Shown piece after piece: positions 56,476-64,000 of a stretch of 64,000 bases of DNA (positions are counted from its first letter, which is position 1; each line of letters starts with the position of its first letter). The notes beneath the pieces are model-generated. The model was not told where the DNA came from, ran no database searches, and saw only the letters and a program-made list of their open reading frames with translations. This DNA is from Streptomyces cinnabarinus (GTDB lineage: Bacteria; Actinomycetota; Actinomycetes; Streptomycetales; Streptomycetaceae): positions 5,828,001-5,892,000 of the forward strand of contig NZ_CP114413.1 in NCBI RefSeq assembly GCF_027270315.1, in the 5' to 3' direction. The position numbers and the translations under genes were made by a program.

Positions 56476-58227
56476 GTGCGCATCGGACTGCTTACGGAGG
56501 GTGGCTATCCGTATGTGAGCGGTGACGCCAGGCTCTGGTGCGACCGGCTCGTGCGCGGGCTCGGGCAGCACGAGTTCGACGTCTACGCGCTCAGCCGCAG
56601 CGAGCGCCAGGAGGACGAGGGCTGGGTCCCGCTGCCCTCGCAGGTCCGACGGGTGCGGACGGCGCCGCTGTGGAGCGCGGAGGAAGACGGGGTGGCGTAC
56701 GGCAGGCGTGCGCGCCGGCGCTTCAGCGAGCACTACGGCGCGTTGGCGGCGGTGTTGTGCGCCGGTGCGGACGAGGCTCGCGGCGGGGGTGCGCACAACG
56801 GGGGCGTGTGTTCCGAAGGCGCGTCGGATGACGTGGCGGACCGTTTCGGCAACGCGCTGTACGGGCTGGCCGAACTCGCGCGTGACGAGGGCGGCCTGGC
56901 CGGCGCGCTGCGCTCCGAGACCGCCGTGCGCGCTCTGGAGGGCGCGTGTCGTGCGCCGCGCGCCCTCCGCACGGCGCGCGAGGTGCGCGTACCCGAGCTC
57001 CTCACTGTCGCCGCGCACCTGGAACGCGCGCTGCGCCCCCTCTCGCTCGACTGGTACGAGGACGACGGCCTGGGCTCGGTCGACCTCTGCCACGCCGCCT
57101 CCGGTGGGCCGGCCGCCCTGCCCGGACTGCTCGCCCGCCACTTCTCCGGCGTACCTCTGCTGGTGACGGAGTACGGCGTGCGGCTGCGCACGCACTACCT
57201 CGCGGCCACCGACGCGCCGCCCGCCGTACGGGCGCTGCTCGCCGCCTTCCACGGCCGGCTGGCCGCCGAGATCTACCGGCGGGCCGAGGTCATCACCCCC
57301 GGCAACGCGCACGCCCGCCGCTGGCAGGAGCACTGCGGTGCCGACCGCGCCAAGCTGCGCACCGTCTATCCCGGCATGGACGCCGCCCGCTTCTCGGAGG
57401 TCGGCGAGGCCCCGGAGGCCGCCGACCCGGACACGCTGGTCTGGGTCGGCCGGGTGGAGCCCGCCAAGGACCTGGTGTCGCTGCTGCACGCCTTCGCCGA
57501 GATCCGCAAGGAGGAGCCGAAGGCGCGGCTGCGCATCGTCGGTGCCGCCGCGGGTGCCGAGGGCGAGGCCTATCTCGGCCACTGCAAGGCGCTGGCCGCG
57601 CAGCTCTTTCCCGACGAGGCGGTCGGTCTGCACGCCGTCGGCGACAACCCCGTCTCCTTCGAGGAGATCGGTGGACCGGAGCTGCCGACGGCTGCCGACG
57701 CGTACGCCGCCGGTGCCGTGACCGTGCTGTCCAGCGTCGTCGAGGGCTTCCCGATCAGCCTGGTCGAGGCGATGCTCTGCGCCCGCGCGACGGTGTCGAC
57801 GGACGTCGGCGCGGTGGTGGAGGTCATCGGCGGCACCGGGCTCGTCGTGCCGCCGCGCAATCCGCGTGCGCTCGCGGAGGCGTGCGTGGCACTGCTGCGC
57901 GACCCCGAGCGCCGTGCGCGCCTGGGCGCGGCCGCACGAGCGCGTGCCCTCGAACTGTTCACCGTCGAGCAGAACGTCGCGGCATTTCACGGCATTTACC
58001 TGGAGATCGTCGCGCGCTGCCCGGTGCGCCGGGTTGTTCTGGACGAGACGGGCGAGCCGCTGCCGTTCGCCGTACCCGCCGAGGCCCATGTCCCCGGCCG
58101 CTGGACCGGTCCGGCGGCACGGCTGGTGGCCCGCGGCGGCCCCGGCTGGGCGGCGGGCCCCGGCTGGGCGGCGGCGGGACCGCCGGTACGGGCAACTCCC
58201 CACGTGGCCGTGGAGGGCGCGCGATGA
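56476..58227 (+). CDS. PelF-like GT4 glycosyltransferase (DUF3492)
   Basis: 583-residue cytoplasmic retaining glycosyltransferase. The N-terminal DUF3492 signature 'LLTEGGYPYVSGDARLW' and 'LLVTEYGVRLRTHYLA' correspond to the PelF forms (EGTYPFVSGG and LTEHGIYLRER). The C-terminal GT4 half has 'TLVWVGRVEPAKDLVSLLHA' and 'SSVVEGFPISLVEAMLC', the UDP-sugar E-x7-E pattern. PelF polymerises GalNAc/GlcNAc into Pel exopolysaccharide, so an amino-sugar polymer is a reasonable guess. GTG 56476 begins 'MRIGLLTEGGYPYV' after a G-rich site. Its last 4 nt overlap the next gene. Confidence 0.85.
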   Translation: MRIGLLTEGGYPYVSGDARLWCDRLVRGLGQHEFDVYALSRSERQEDEGWVPLPSQVRRVRTAPLWSAEEDGVAYGRRARRRFSEHYGALAAVLCAGADEARGGGAHNGGVCSEGASDDVADRFGNALYGLAELARDEGGLAGALRSETAVRALEGACRAPRALRTAREVRVPELLTVAAHLERALRPLSLDWYEDDGLGSVDLCHAASGGPAALPGLLARHFSGVPLLVTEYGVRLRTHYLAATDAPPAVRALLAAFHGRLAAEIYRRAEVITPGNAHARRWQEHCGADRAKLRTVYPGMDAARFSEVGEAPEAADPDTLVWVGRVEPAKDLVSLLHAFAEIRKEEPKARLRIVGAAAGAEGEAYLGHCKALAAQLFPDEAVGLHAVGDNPVSFEEIGGPELPTAADAYAAGAVTVLSSVVEGFPISLVEAMLCARATVSTDVGAVVEVIGGTGLVVPPRNPRALAEACVALLRDPERRARLGAAARARALELFTVEQNVAAFHGIYLEIVARCPVRRVVLDETGEPLPFAVPAEAHVPGRWTGPAARLVARGGPGWAAGPGWAAAGPPVRATPHVAVEGAR

Positions 58228-59495
58228 GCGGACTGGGCGAACTGGACCGCCCCGGGAGACCGAGCAGCCCCGGGGGCTGGGACGTGCGGTCCAAGGAGTG
58301 GGCGGGGGATGAGACGGACATGCCGGAGTCCGCCGTACCGGAGTCCGTCGTAGTGGAGTCCGGCGAGCCGCGGTCCGCGCCCGCCGGCGAGCGTCCGCAG
58401 ACCGCCGGGCGGCGCACGACCGTCGACCCGGTGAAGGCGCTGATGCACCGGCACCGTGAGCTGTGCGAGCGGGCCGTGGACCCCCTGGAGATCGCCGCGG
58501 GACTGGAGGCGCACGGCGTCACCGATCGCACCGCCGGGCGCTTCCGGCACCGGGACGTGTTCTCGCTCGCGGAGGAGATGTACGCGCGCGTGCCCCGCGA
58601 CGGCGACGCCCCGGCACGCACCACGACCCCGGACGCCCCCAGGGCGCGGGCCGACGGGGCCGTACTCGCCCTGCTCCCCGGGGTGTTGTGCGCGGCGACC
58701 GTGACCGGCCTGCGGCTCACCGAAGGACAGCCCCGGCTGATCGTGGCCGTCGTGGGCGCGCCGGCCGTGGCCCTCGCCCTGCGCGCGTCCCTGTCCCGTG
58801 GCCCGCTGCGCCTAGCGGACCGCGTCCAACGCCCCACCGCGGCCTGGACCTGCTGGCTGATCGCCTACGCGGCCCTGGGTGACGCGCTCCTGAGCGCCGC
58901 CCTCACCGGTGGCCCCGACGCCCCGCCCACAGGTTCCCCGGGCGGCGCCTGGCCCTCGGCCGCCGCCGGCGTCCTCGCCCTCTCCCTGTCCTGCGCCCCC
59001 GCGGTCTGGTGCGCCCACCTCTTCGCGGCCCGCGCCCGTCGCAGACTCGCGGCCAGCCGGGGCCTGGAGGAGTACGCCACCGCCGTACGACCGCTGCTGC
59101 TCGGCACGTTCGCCCTGTACCTCGCCGCCCTCACCGCACTGCTGGCCCTGTCCGGAATCGCCCTCGACGAGCCCGCCGCCTACCCCCAGATCCTCACCCT
59201 GGGCGCCCTGCTCCTGCTCGCCCGCCTTCTCGCCGCCCACGGCTTCACCCACGCGCCCGCCCTGGTCCTCACCGTCGCGACGGCCGCCGAGGCCCTGGCG
59301 CTCGCCTCGGCGTTCGCCGCCCGGCTCCCCGGCTGCGCCTTCCTGGCCACGCCTGTGGAGTTCCTCGTCACCACCTGGGGCCCGGGCGCCGTGCCCACGC
59401 TCGTCTGCGGCGCGGGCGCCCTGACCCTGCTCATCCACTCCTCCCGCACCCTGACCCGAGCCTCGGCCCACGCCACGCCGGACGTCCCGTGCTGA
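58224..59495 (+). CDS. Polytopic membrane protein of the glycosyltransferase cluster
   Basis: 423-residue protein of unknown family. A hydrophilic N-terminal part (1-150, with 'VKALMHRHRELCERAVDPLE') is followed by about eight membrane helices ('AVLALLPGVLCAATVTGL', 'LLLGTFALYLAALTALLAL', 'LTLGALLLLARLLAAHGF', 'ALVLTVATAAEALALASAF'). No transporter motif is recognised. By position it could export or help synthesise the polymer made by the neighbouring PelF-like enzyme, like PelG or PelE, but it is shorter than PelG. ATG 58224 overlaps the glycosyltransferase stop (ATGA). Confidence 0.8.
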   Translation: MSGLGELDRPGRPSSPGGWDVRSKEWAGDETDMPESAVPESVVVESGEPRSAPAGERPQTAGRRTTVDPVKALMHRHRELCERAVDPLEIAAGLEAHGVTDRTAGRFRHRDVFSLAEEMYARVPRDGDAPARTTTPDAPRARADGAVLALLPGVLCAATVTGLRLTEGQPRLIVAVVGAPAVALALRASLSRGPLRLADRVQRPTAAWTCWLIAYAALGDALLSAALTGGPDAPPTGSPGGAWPSAAAGVLALSLSCAPAVWCAHLFAARARRRLAASRGLEEYATAVRPLLLGTFALYLAALTALLALSGIALDEPAAYPQILTLGALLLLARLLAAHGFTHAPALVLTVATAAEALALASAFAARLPGCAFLATPVEFLVTTWGPGAVPTLVCGAGALTLLIHSSRTLTRASAHATPDVPC

Positions 59496-59544
59496 CGCGC
59501 CGCACGCGCAGGTCCCGCACCGTCCTTTCGAAGGAGAACCCCAC

Positions 59545-59592
59545 ATGATCACCTCCCGACCCGAGCTCTCGGCCCCGGGAGCCGCGCGATGA
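59545..59592 (+). CDS. 15-codon ORF coupled to the epimerase gene
   Basis: ATG 59545 has an excellent ribosome site (AAGGAG, 8 nt upstream) and reads 'MITSRPELSAPGAAR', ending in TGA that overlaps the epimerase ATG (ATGA at 59589-59592). The epimerase ATG itself has no good ribosome site. The small ORF probably loads ribosomes onto the epimerase gene by translational coupling, or it may encode a functional micro-peptide. Confidence 0.55.
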   Translation: MITSRPELSAPGAAR

Positions 59593-60548
59593 GAGTCCTG
59601 CTGATCGGAGCCAACGGCTACCTCGGCCGCTATGTCGCCGACCGTCTGCTCGCCGACCCCGCCGTCCAGCTCACCGCGCTGGGCCGCGGCGACGACGCCG
59701 ACGTGCGCTTCGACCTCGCGTCCGGCAGCCCCGGCGCCCTCACCCGCTTCCTCGACGCGGTCCACCCGGGCGTCGTCGTCAACTGCGCGGGCGCCACCCG
59801 CGGCGGCGCCCGCGAACTCACCCGCCACAACACCGTCGCCGTCGCCACCGTCTGCGAGGCGCTGCGCCGCAGCGGCTGCGGCGCCCGTCTGGTGCAGATC
59901 GGCTGCGGCGCCGAGTACGGACCCAGTCAGCCCGGCTCCTCCACGGCCGAGGACGCCGTCCCGCGGCCCGGCGGCCCGTACGGCGTGAGCAAGCTCGCCG
60001 CCACCGAACTCGTCCTCGGCTCCGGCCTGGACGCGGTGGTGCTGCGGGTCTTCTCCCCGGCGGGCCCCGGCACCCCCGCCGGCTCCCCGCTCGGCCGCCT
60101 CGCCGAGGCCATGCGCCGCGCGATGCAGTCCGGCGACGGCGAGCTCAAACTCGCCGGACTCGGCGCCCAGCGCGACTTCGTCGACGTGCGCGACGTCGCC
60201 CGCGCCGTGCACGCGGCCTCCCTCTCCGCCGCGCAGGGGGTCATCAACATCGGCTCCGGCCGCGCCGTCCGGCTGCGCGACGCCGCCGCGGTCCTCGCCC
60301 GGGTGGCGGGATACGGCGGCGCCCTCCACGAACTCGACGGCCCGCCCGGCCCGCTGCGCGCGTCCATCGGCCACCCGCGCTCCGAGTCCGACCACGCGGC
60401 CCCCGTCGCGTACCCGTACCCGGATGGCTGCGGCAGCTGGCAGCAGGCCGATGTGCGCACCGCGCGCGACCGGCTCGGCTGGCGGCCCCGGATCAACCTC
60501 GAAGAGTCCCTCGCAGACATCTGGATGGAGGCGGCATGCCGCATCTGA
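59589..60548 (+). CDS. NAD-dependent epimerase/dehydratase (extended SDR)
   Basis: 319-residue extended short-chain dehydrogenase, probably acting on a nucleotide sugar. NAD-binding motif 'LLIGANGYLGRYV' (GxxGxxG), conserved 'VVNCAGATRGG', and active-site Y-x3-K in 'GGPYGVSKLAATELVL'. The C-terminal half is the substrate lobe ('GQRDFVDVRDVARAVH' in the form 'AQRDFVDVRDVARAVH'). UDP-GlcNAc C4-epimerase (PelX-like) activity would fit the cluster, but other SDR activities are possible. ATG 59589 is coupled to the 15-codon ORF. Confidence 0.87.
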   Translation: MRVLLIGANGYLGRYVADRLLADPAVQLTALGRGDDADVRFDLASGSPGALTRFLDAVHPGVVVNCAGATRGGARELTRHNTVAVATVCEALRRSGCGARLVQIGCGAEYGPSQPGSSTAEDAVPRPGGPYGVSKLAATELVLGSGLDAVVLRVFSPAGPGTPAGSPLGRLAEAMRRAMQSGDGELKLAGLGAQRDFVDVRDVARAVHAASLSAAQGVINIGSGRAVRLRDAAAVLARVAGYGGALHELDGPPGPLRASIGHPRSESDHAAPVAYPYPDGCGSWQQADVRTARDRLGWRPRINLEESLADIWMEAACRI

Positions 60549-61285
60549 CCAGCACCAAACCCGGCAGCACCGGCACCGGCCTGTGCACCGGCCTCGGCGT
60601 GCCCGGCTTCGCCCACCCCCTCGTCGCCCCGGCCGAGTGGGCCGAACTCACCCGCCCCGGCACCCCCGTGCACTGGGCCGCGCTCAATGTCTCCGACGGC
60701 CCCGGCAGCCGCCCCGACCCGCACTGCCTGCAGGCGGCCGCCCGGCTGCGCACCGCCGGTGTCCGGGTCCTCGGCCGGCTGGACACCACCTACGGCGCCA
60801 GCCCTTTCGGGGAGGTGATCTCCGAGGCCCACCGCTATCTCGACTGGTACCAGGTCGACGGCTTCCTGCTGGACCGCTGTCCCACAGAGCGGACCGCGCT
60901 CCCCGAGATCCGGCGCACGGTCACCACACTCCGGGCGCTGCGTGACGACGCCCACATCGTCCTCGGCCACGGCACGCATCCCTACCCCGGCTACGCCGAG
61001 CACGCCGACCAGCTGGTCACCTTCTCCGGCCCGTGGAGCGACTACCGCTGGTCGCAGGTGGCGGAGTGGACCGCGGACTATCCCCCCGACCGTTTCTGCC
61101 ACTTCGTCCACGGAGTGCCCCTCGGCCATCTGGAGGAAGCGCTGCGCGTCGCCCGCTGGCAGGGGGCCGCCACGATCTGGTTCACCGACCGCACGGACGG
61201 CTGCGGCCGCACCGATCCCTGGGAGACCATGCCCGGCTACTGGGACGAAATCGTCTCGCGGATCGGAACGGGTGTCTCGGAATGA
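60536..61285 (+). CDS. Spherulin-4-like (GH135-type) glycoside hydrolase homologue
   Basis: 249-residue TIM-barrel protein of the spherulation-specific family 4. This family includes fungal Sph3 (GH135), an endo-hydrolase of galactosaminogalactan. Visible strands: 'VHWAALNVSDGPGSRPD', 'VRVLGRLDTTYG', 'WYQVDGFLLDRCPTER' and 'FCHFVHGVPLGHLEEAL'. In Sph3-type enzymes the fourth-strand motif ends in an acidic pair (D-E); here it is D-R-C, so classical catalysis may be lost or altered. No signal peptide, so it seems cytoplasmic. ATG 60536 overlaps the epimerase end by 13 nt. Confidence 0.8.
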   Translation: MPHLTSTKPGSTGTGLCTGLGVPGFAHPLVAPAEWAELTRPGTPVHWAALNVSDGPGSRPDPHCLQAAARLRTAGVRVLGRLDTTYGASPFGEVISEAHRYLDWYQVDGFLLDRCPTERTALPEIRRTVTTLRALRDDAHIVLGHGTHPYPGYAEHADQLVTFSGPWSDYRWSQVAEWTADYPPDRFCHFVHGVPLGHLEEALRVARWQGAATIWFTDRTDGCGRTDPWETMPGYWDEIVSRIGTGVSE

Positions 61286-61348
61286 AAAAGGCCATGGCAC
61301 TGTTACGGAGAGAACAACCGTAGTGATGAACCGACCAACGGAGCCCCC

Positions 61349-62527
61349 GTGTCGCTGCCACCCCTGGTCGAGCCAGCTCCTGAGCTCACCGTAGACGAGG
61401 TCCGCAGGTACTCCCGCCACCTGATCATTCCCGATGTGGGGATGGACGGGCAGAAGCGGCTCAAGAACGCCAAGGTGCTCTGTGTGGGCGCCGGCGGCCT
61501 GGGCTCGCCGGCGCTGATGTACCTGGCCGCCGCGGGCGTCGGCACCCTCGGCATCGTGGAGTTCGACGAGGTCGACGAGTCGAACCTGCAGCGCCAGATC
61601 ATCCACAGCCAGGCCGACATCGGCCGCTCCAAGGCCGAGTCCGCGCGCGACTCCGTCCTCGGCATCAACCCGTACGTGAACGTGATCCTTCACGAGGAGC
61701 GGCTCGAAGCCGACAACGTGATGGACATCTTCAGCCAGTACGACCTGATCGTCGACGGCACCGACAACTTCGCCACGCGCTACCTGGTGAACGACGCCTG
61801 TGTGCTGCTGAACAAGCCGTACGTCTGGGGCTCGATCTACCGCTTCGACGGCCAGGCCTCGGTCTTCTGGTCCGAGCACGGTCCCTGCTACCGCTGCCTC
61901 TACCCGGAGCCCCCGCCGCCGGGCATGGTCCCCTCCTGCGCCGAGGGCGGCGTGCTGGGTGTGCTGTGCGCGTCCATCGGCTCCATCCAGGTCAACGAGG
62001 CCATCAAGCTTCTCGCGGGCATCGGCGAGCCGCTGGTCGGCCGCCTGATGATCTACGACGCCCTGGAGATGCAGTACCGCCAGGTCAAGGTCCGCAAGGA
62101 TCCGAACTGCGCGGTCTGCGGCGAGAACCCCACCGTCACCGAGCTCATCGACTACGAGGCCTTCTGCGGCGTCGTCTCCGAGGAGGCCCAGGAGGCGGCG
62201 GCCGGCTCCACGATCACTCCCAAGCAGCTCAAGGAGTGGATCGACGACGGCGAGAACATCGAGATCATCGACGTCCGTGAGATCAACGAGTACGAGATCG
62301 TCTCGATCCCCGGCGCCAAGCTGATTCCGAAGAACGAGTTCCTCATGGGCACCGCCCTCGAGGGCCTCCCCCAGGACAAGAAGATCGTCCTGCACTGCAA
62401 GACGGGCGTCCGCAGCGCGGAGGTGCTCGCGGTCCTGAAGTCCGCGGGCTTCTCCGACGCGGTCCACGTCGGCGGCGGCGTCATCGGCTGGGTCCACCAG
62501 ATCGAACCGAGCAAGCCGGTCTACTGA
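61349..62527 (+). CDS. moeZ: Adenylyltransferase/sulfurtransferase MoeZ
   Basis: 392-residue two-domain enzyme that adenylates and thiocarboxylates ubiquitin-like sulfur carriers (CysO, MoaD, ThiS-type) for cofactor and cysteine synthesis. The N-terminal ThiF/MoeB domain has 'GAGGLGSPALMYLAAAG' (ATP site), 'SNLQRQIIH' and zinc Cys pairs 'CYRCLY' and 'CAVCGE'. The C-terminal rhodanese domain has the catalytic Cys in 'LHCKTGVRSAEV' (C350). GTG 61349 begins 'MSLPPLVEPAPELT'. It is the Rv3206c counterpart. Closed by a 15-bp terminator. Confidence 0.94.
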   Translation: MSLPPLVEPAPELTVDEVRRYSRHLIIPDVGMDGQKRLKNAKVLCVGAGGLGSPALMYLAAAGVGTLGIVEFDEVDESNLQRQIIHSQADIGRSKAESARDSVLGINPYVNVILHEERLEADNVMDIFSQYDLIVDGTDNFATRYLVNDACVLLNKPYVWGSIYRFDGQASVFWSEHGPCYRCLYPEPPPPGMVPSCAEGGVLGVLCASIGSIQVNEAIKLLAGIGEPLVGRLMIYDALEMQYRQVKVRKDPNCAVCGENPTVTELIDYEAFCGVVSEEAQEAAAGSTITPKQLKEWIDDGENIEIIDVREINEYEIVSIPGAKLIPKNEFLMGTALEGLPQDKKIVLHCKTGVRSAEVLAVLKSAGFSDAVHVGGGVIGWVHQIEPSKPVY

Positions 62528-62550
62528 GCCGGTCTCCCGGCCGGCGCGGC

Positions 62551-62585
62551 GGGGGCTCCAGATGCCTTGGGCGTCTGGGGCCCCC
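62551..62585. terminator. Terminator between moeZ and the convergent peptidase
   Basis: 15-bp stem with two G-U pairs (62551-62565 with 62571-62585) and a CTTGG loop. Confidence 0.75.
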
Positions 62586-62592
62586 GTTCGCG

Positions 62593-64000
62593 TCAGGAGC
62601 AGACCTTGCCGTCCTTCGGGACCGTGCCGGAGAGCAGGTAGTCGTCGATCGTGGAGTCGACGCAGCCGCTGCCACTGCCGTAGGCGCCGTGTCCCTCGCC
62701 CTTCCAGGTGAGGACCACACCGACGTCCTTGCCCAGCTCGTCCGCCATCTTGCGGGCGCCCTCGTACGGCGTGGCCGGGTCGCCGGTGTTGCCCACGACC
62801 AGGACCGGCGCCGCTCCCGCTGCGCTGACCTCGGGGGTGTCGTGCTGGCCGGGTACCGGCCAGTCGTGGCACCAGCCGGCCGTGTCCCAGCCCAGGAACG
62901 TGCCGAACACCGGCGAGATCTTCTCGAACTCGGGCAGCAGCTTCTTCGTCTCCTCGGCGGTCGGCCGCTGCTTGGCGTCCAAGCACGATATGACGCGCTG
63001 TGAGTGGGTCGTCGTGCCGTAGCTGCCCGACGCGTCACGCTCGTTGTAGCCGTCGGCGAGCGTCAGCAGCTCCGAGCCGTCCCCCGATTCCGCCGCCTCC
63101 AGGGCGCTGGTCAGGGTCGGCCAGCTGGACTCGCTGTACAGCGGCAGCACGATGCCGGTGACCGCCAGGGACTGCGTCAGCTTCCGGTCGGAGGACGTCG
63201 GCAGGGGGTTCGCGTCGATGCGGTCCAGCATGTCCGCGATCTTCCGTGAGCCCTCCTGAGGATCCTGCCCGGTGGACTTCAGGTAGTTGTTCAGCGCCCG
63301 CTGGAAGCCCCTGGCCTGGTTCTTGGCGTGGTCCACGGTGTCGGCGCTCGGGTCGACGACCGCGTCGAGGACCAGCCGCCCCACGTTCTGCGGGAACAAG
63401 TGGGCGTACACACCGCCCAGTTCGGTGCCGTAGGAGATGCCGAAGTAGTGCATCTTGTCGTCGCCGAGGACCTGGCGCAGCAGGTCCATGTCGCGGGCGG
63501 TGTCGGTGGTCGACACATGGGCCATCAGCTTGCCGGCCGACTTCTCGCAGCCCTGGCCGAAGGCGGCGGCGTCCTTGAGGTACGCGGTCTCCTCGGCCGG
63601 GGTGTCGGGCGTGGCGTCCACCGACTCGGCGGCTTGGATCTCCTGGTCGCTGCGGCAGCGCACGCCCTCGCTGGAGGCGACCCCGCGCGGGTCGAAGCTC
63701 ACCAGGTCGTAGCGCTTGTGCAGTTCGGACGCGGTGGAGGCGTAGTACGGCATCATCGAGACGCCCGAGCCGCCGGGGCCACCGAAGTTGAACAGCAACG
63801 AGCCGATGCGGTCGTCGCCGGTAGCCTCGGAGCGGATCAGGGCGATCCCGATGGTCCTGCTCTTCGGCTTCGTCCAGTCCAGCGGCACCTTGAGCGTCGC
63901 GCACTGCCAGTCGCCGCCCGGAGGGGCGGAGCCCTCGGTGGCCTCGCATTCGCCCCAGTCGAGCTTCTGGGACGTCAGGGAGGCAGGCAACGGCACCTTG
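62593..64000 (-). CDS. Tripeptidyl aminopeptidase-like secreted hydrolase (5' end outside window)
   Basis: Serine exopeptidase of the alpha/beta-hydrolase tripeptidyl-aminopeptidase family (SlpD/TAP), which removes tripeptides from secreted proteins. The visible C-terminal 469 residues include 'LLFNFGGPGGSGVSM' (oxyanion hole), the nucleophile elbow 'YFGISYGTELGGVYA', the Asp region 'LVVGNTGDPATPYEGA' and the His in 'KGEGHGAYGSGSGC'. Six or more Cys suggest extracellular disulfides. The reading frame runs off the window at 64000, so the signal peptide is not seen. The C-terminus ends 'VPKDGKVCS'. Confidence 0.93.
   Translation of the reverse strand, partial: KVPLPASLTSQKLDWGECEATEGSAPPGGDWQCATLKVPLDWTKPKSRTIGIALIRSEATGDDRIGSLLFNFGGPGGSGVSMMPYYASTASELHKRYDLVSFDPRGVASSEGVRCRSDQEIQAAESVDATPDTPAEETAYLKDAAAFGQGCEKSAGKLMAHVSTTDTARDMDLLRQVLGDDKMHYFGISYGTELGGVYAHLFPQNVGRLVLDAVVDPSADTVDHAKNQARGFQRALNNYLKSTGQDPQEGSRKIADMLDRIDANPLPTSSDRKLTQSLAVTGIVLPLYSESSWPTLTSALEAAESGDGSELLTLADGYNERDASGSYGTTTHSQRVISCLDAKQRPTAEETKKLLPEFEKISPVFGTFLGWDTAGWCHDWPVPGQHDTPEVSAAGAAPVLVVGNTGDPATPYEGARKMADELGKDVGVVLTWKGEGHGAYGSGSGCVDSTIDDYLLSGTVPKDGKVCS

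Noticed and set aside
59927..62986. 1019-codon minus-strand frame
   Set aside because: Runs antisense to the epimerase, spherulin-like and moeZ genes and through the moeZ terminator; translation is low-complexity.

Overview
The window looks like an ordinary core stretch of a Streptomyces (or close relative) chromosome. It has very high GC with G/C at third codon positions, GTG, TTG and other rare starts, overlapping ATGA/GTGA gene junctions, long perfect GC-rich terminator hairpins without U-tracts, mycothiol and diaminopimelate genes, and many secreted or lipid-anchored proteins. I saw no rRNA, tRNA, CRISPR array, transposase, integrase or prophage gene.

Layout. 1-5.5 kb: an oligopeptide ABC importer operon whose binding protein is cut by the window edge, facing an S9 peptidase. 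7.8-12 kb: a small membrane protein, a decayed gene, mycothiol mshB with a small membrane partner, and a large YoaR-like envelope protein. 12-19.4 kb: SirB1-like and GNAT genes, ferredoxin fdxA, the lysine/peptidoglycan genes dapC and dapE, and a LOG-family enzyme. 19.5-30 kb: a FolP2-like protein, a DivIVA-like protein, tagA, an enoyl-CoA hydratase, a DUF3117 protein, an O-methyltransferase, the envelope-stress set sigE/anti-sigma/htrA/tatB, and mrp. 30-41.7 kb: DUF1003, MgtE-N/CBS and CorA genes, a lipoprotein, an MFS pump with an operator-like palindrome in its promoter, PHP, MarC and NYN proteins and a hydrolase. 41.8-50.6 kb: a DEAD-box helicase with a long basic repeat tail, a ferritin-like protein, DUF3107, TetR, a hydrolase, and a DUF3152 metallopeptidase with a 12-residue repeat array. 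50.6-56.3 kb: a second peptide-type ABC importer with a fused double ATPase, behind a possible 30-residue leader peptide. 56.4-61.3 kb: a coupled cluster of a PelF-like (DUF3492) glycosyltransferase, a polytopic membrane protein, a 15-codon ORF, a sugar-nucleotide epimerase and a spherulin-4-like hydrolase, followed by moeZ. The window ends in a truncated tripeptidyl aminopeptidase.

Two stretches keep the gene order of Mycobacterium tuberculosis. mshB to corA resembles Rv1170-Rv1239. The RhlE-like helicase to moeZ resembles Rv3211-Rv3206, but here it is interrupted by the second ABC operon and the glycosyltransferase cluster. The most interesting unexplained unit is 56476-61285. Its parts match the logic of galactosamine-rich exopolysaccharide systems (Pel, fungal galactosaminogalactan), although no such system is proven here. 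Other notable points are an O-methyltransferase whose only sensible start is ATT, a helicase whose best start is CTG, an ECF-type autoregulatory promoter at sigE, and several promoters whose -10 box lies 6-7 nt before ATG (leaderless mRNAs).
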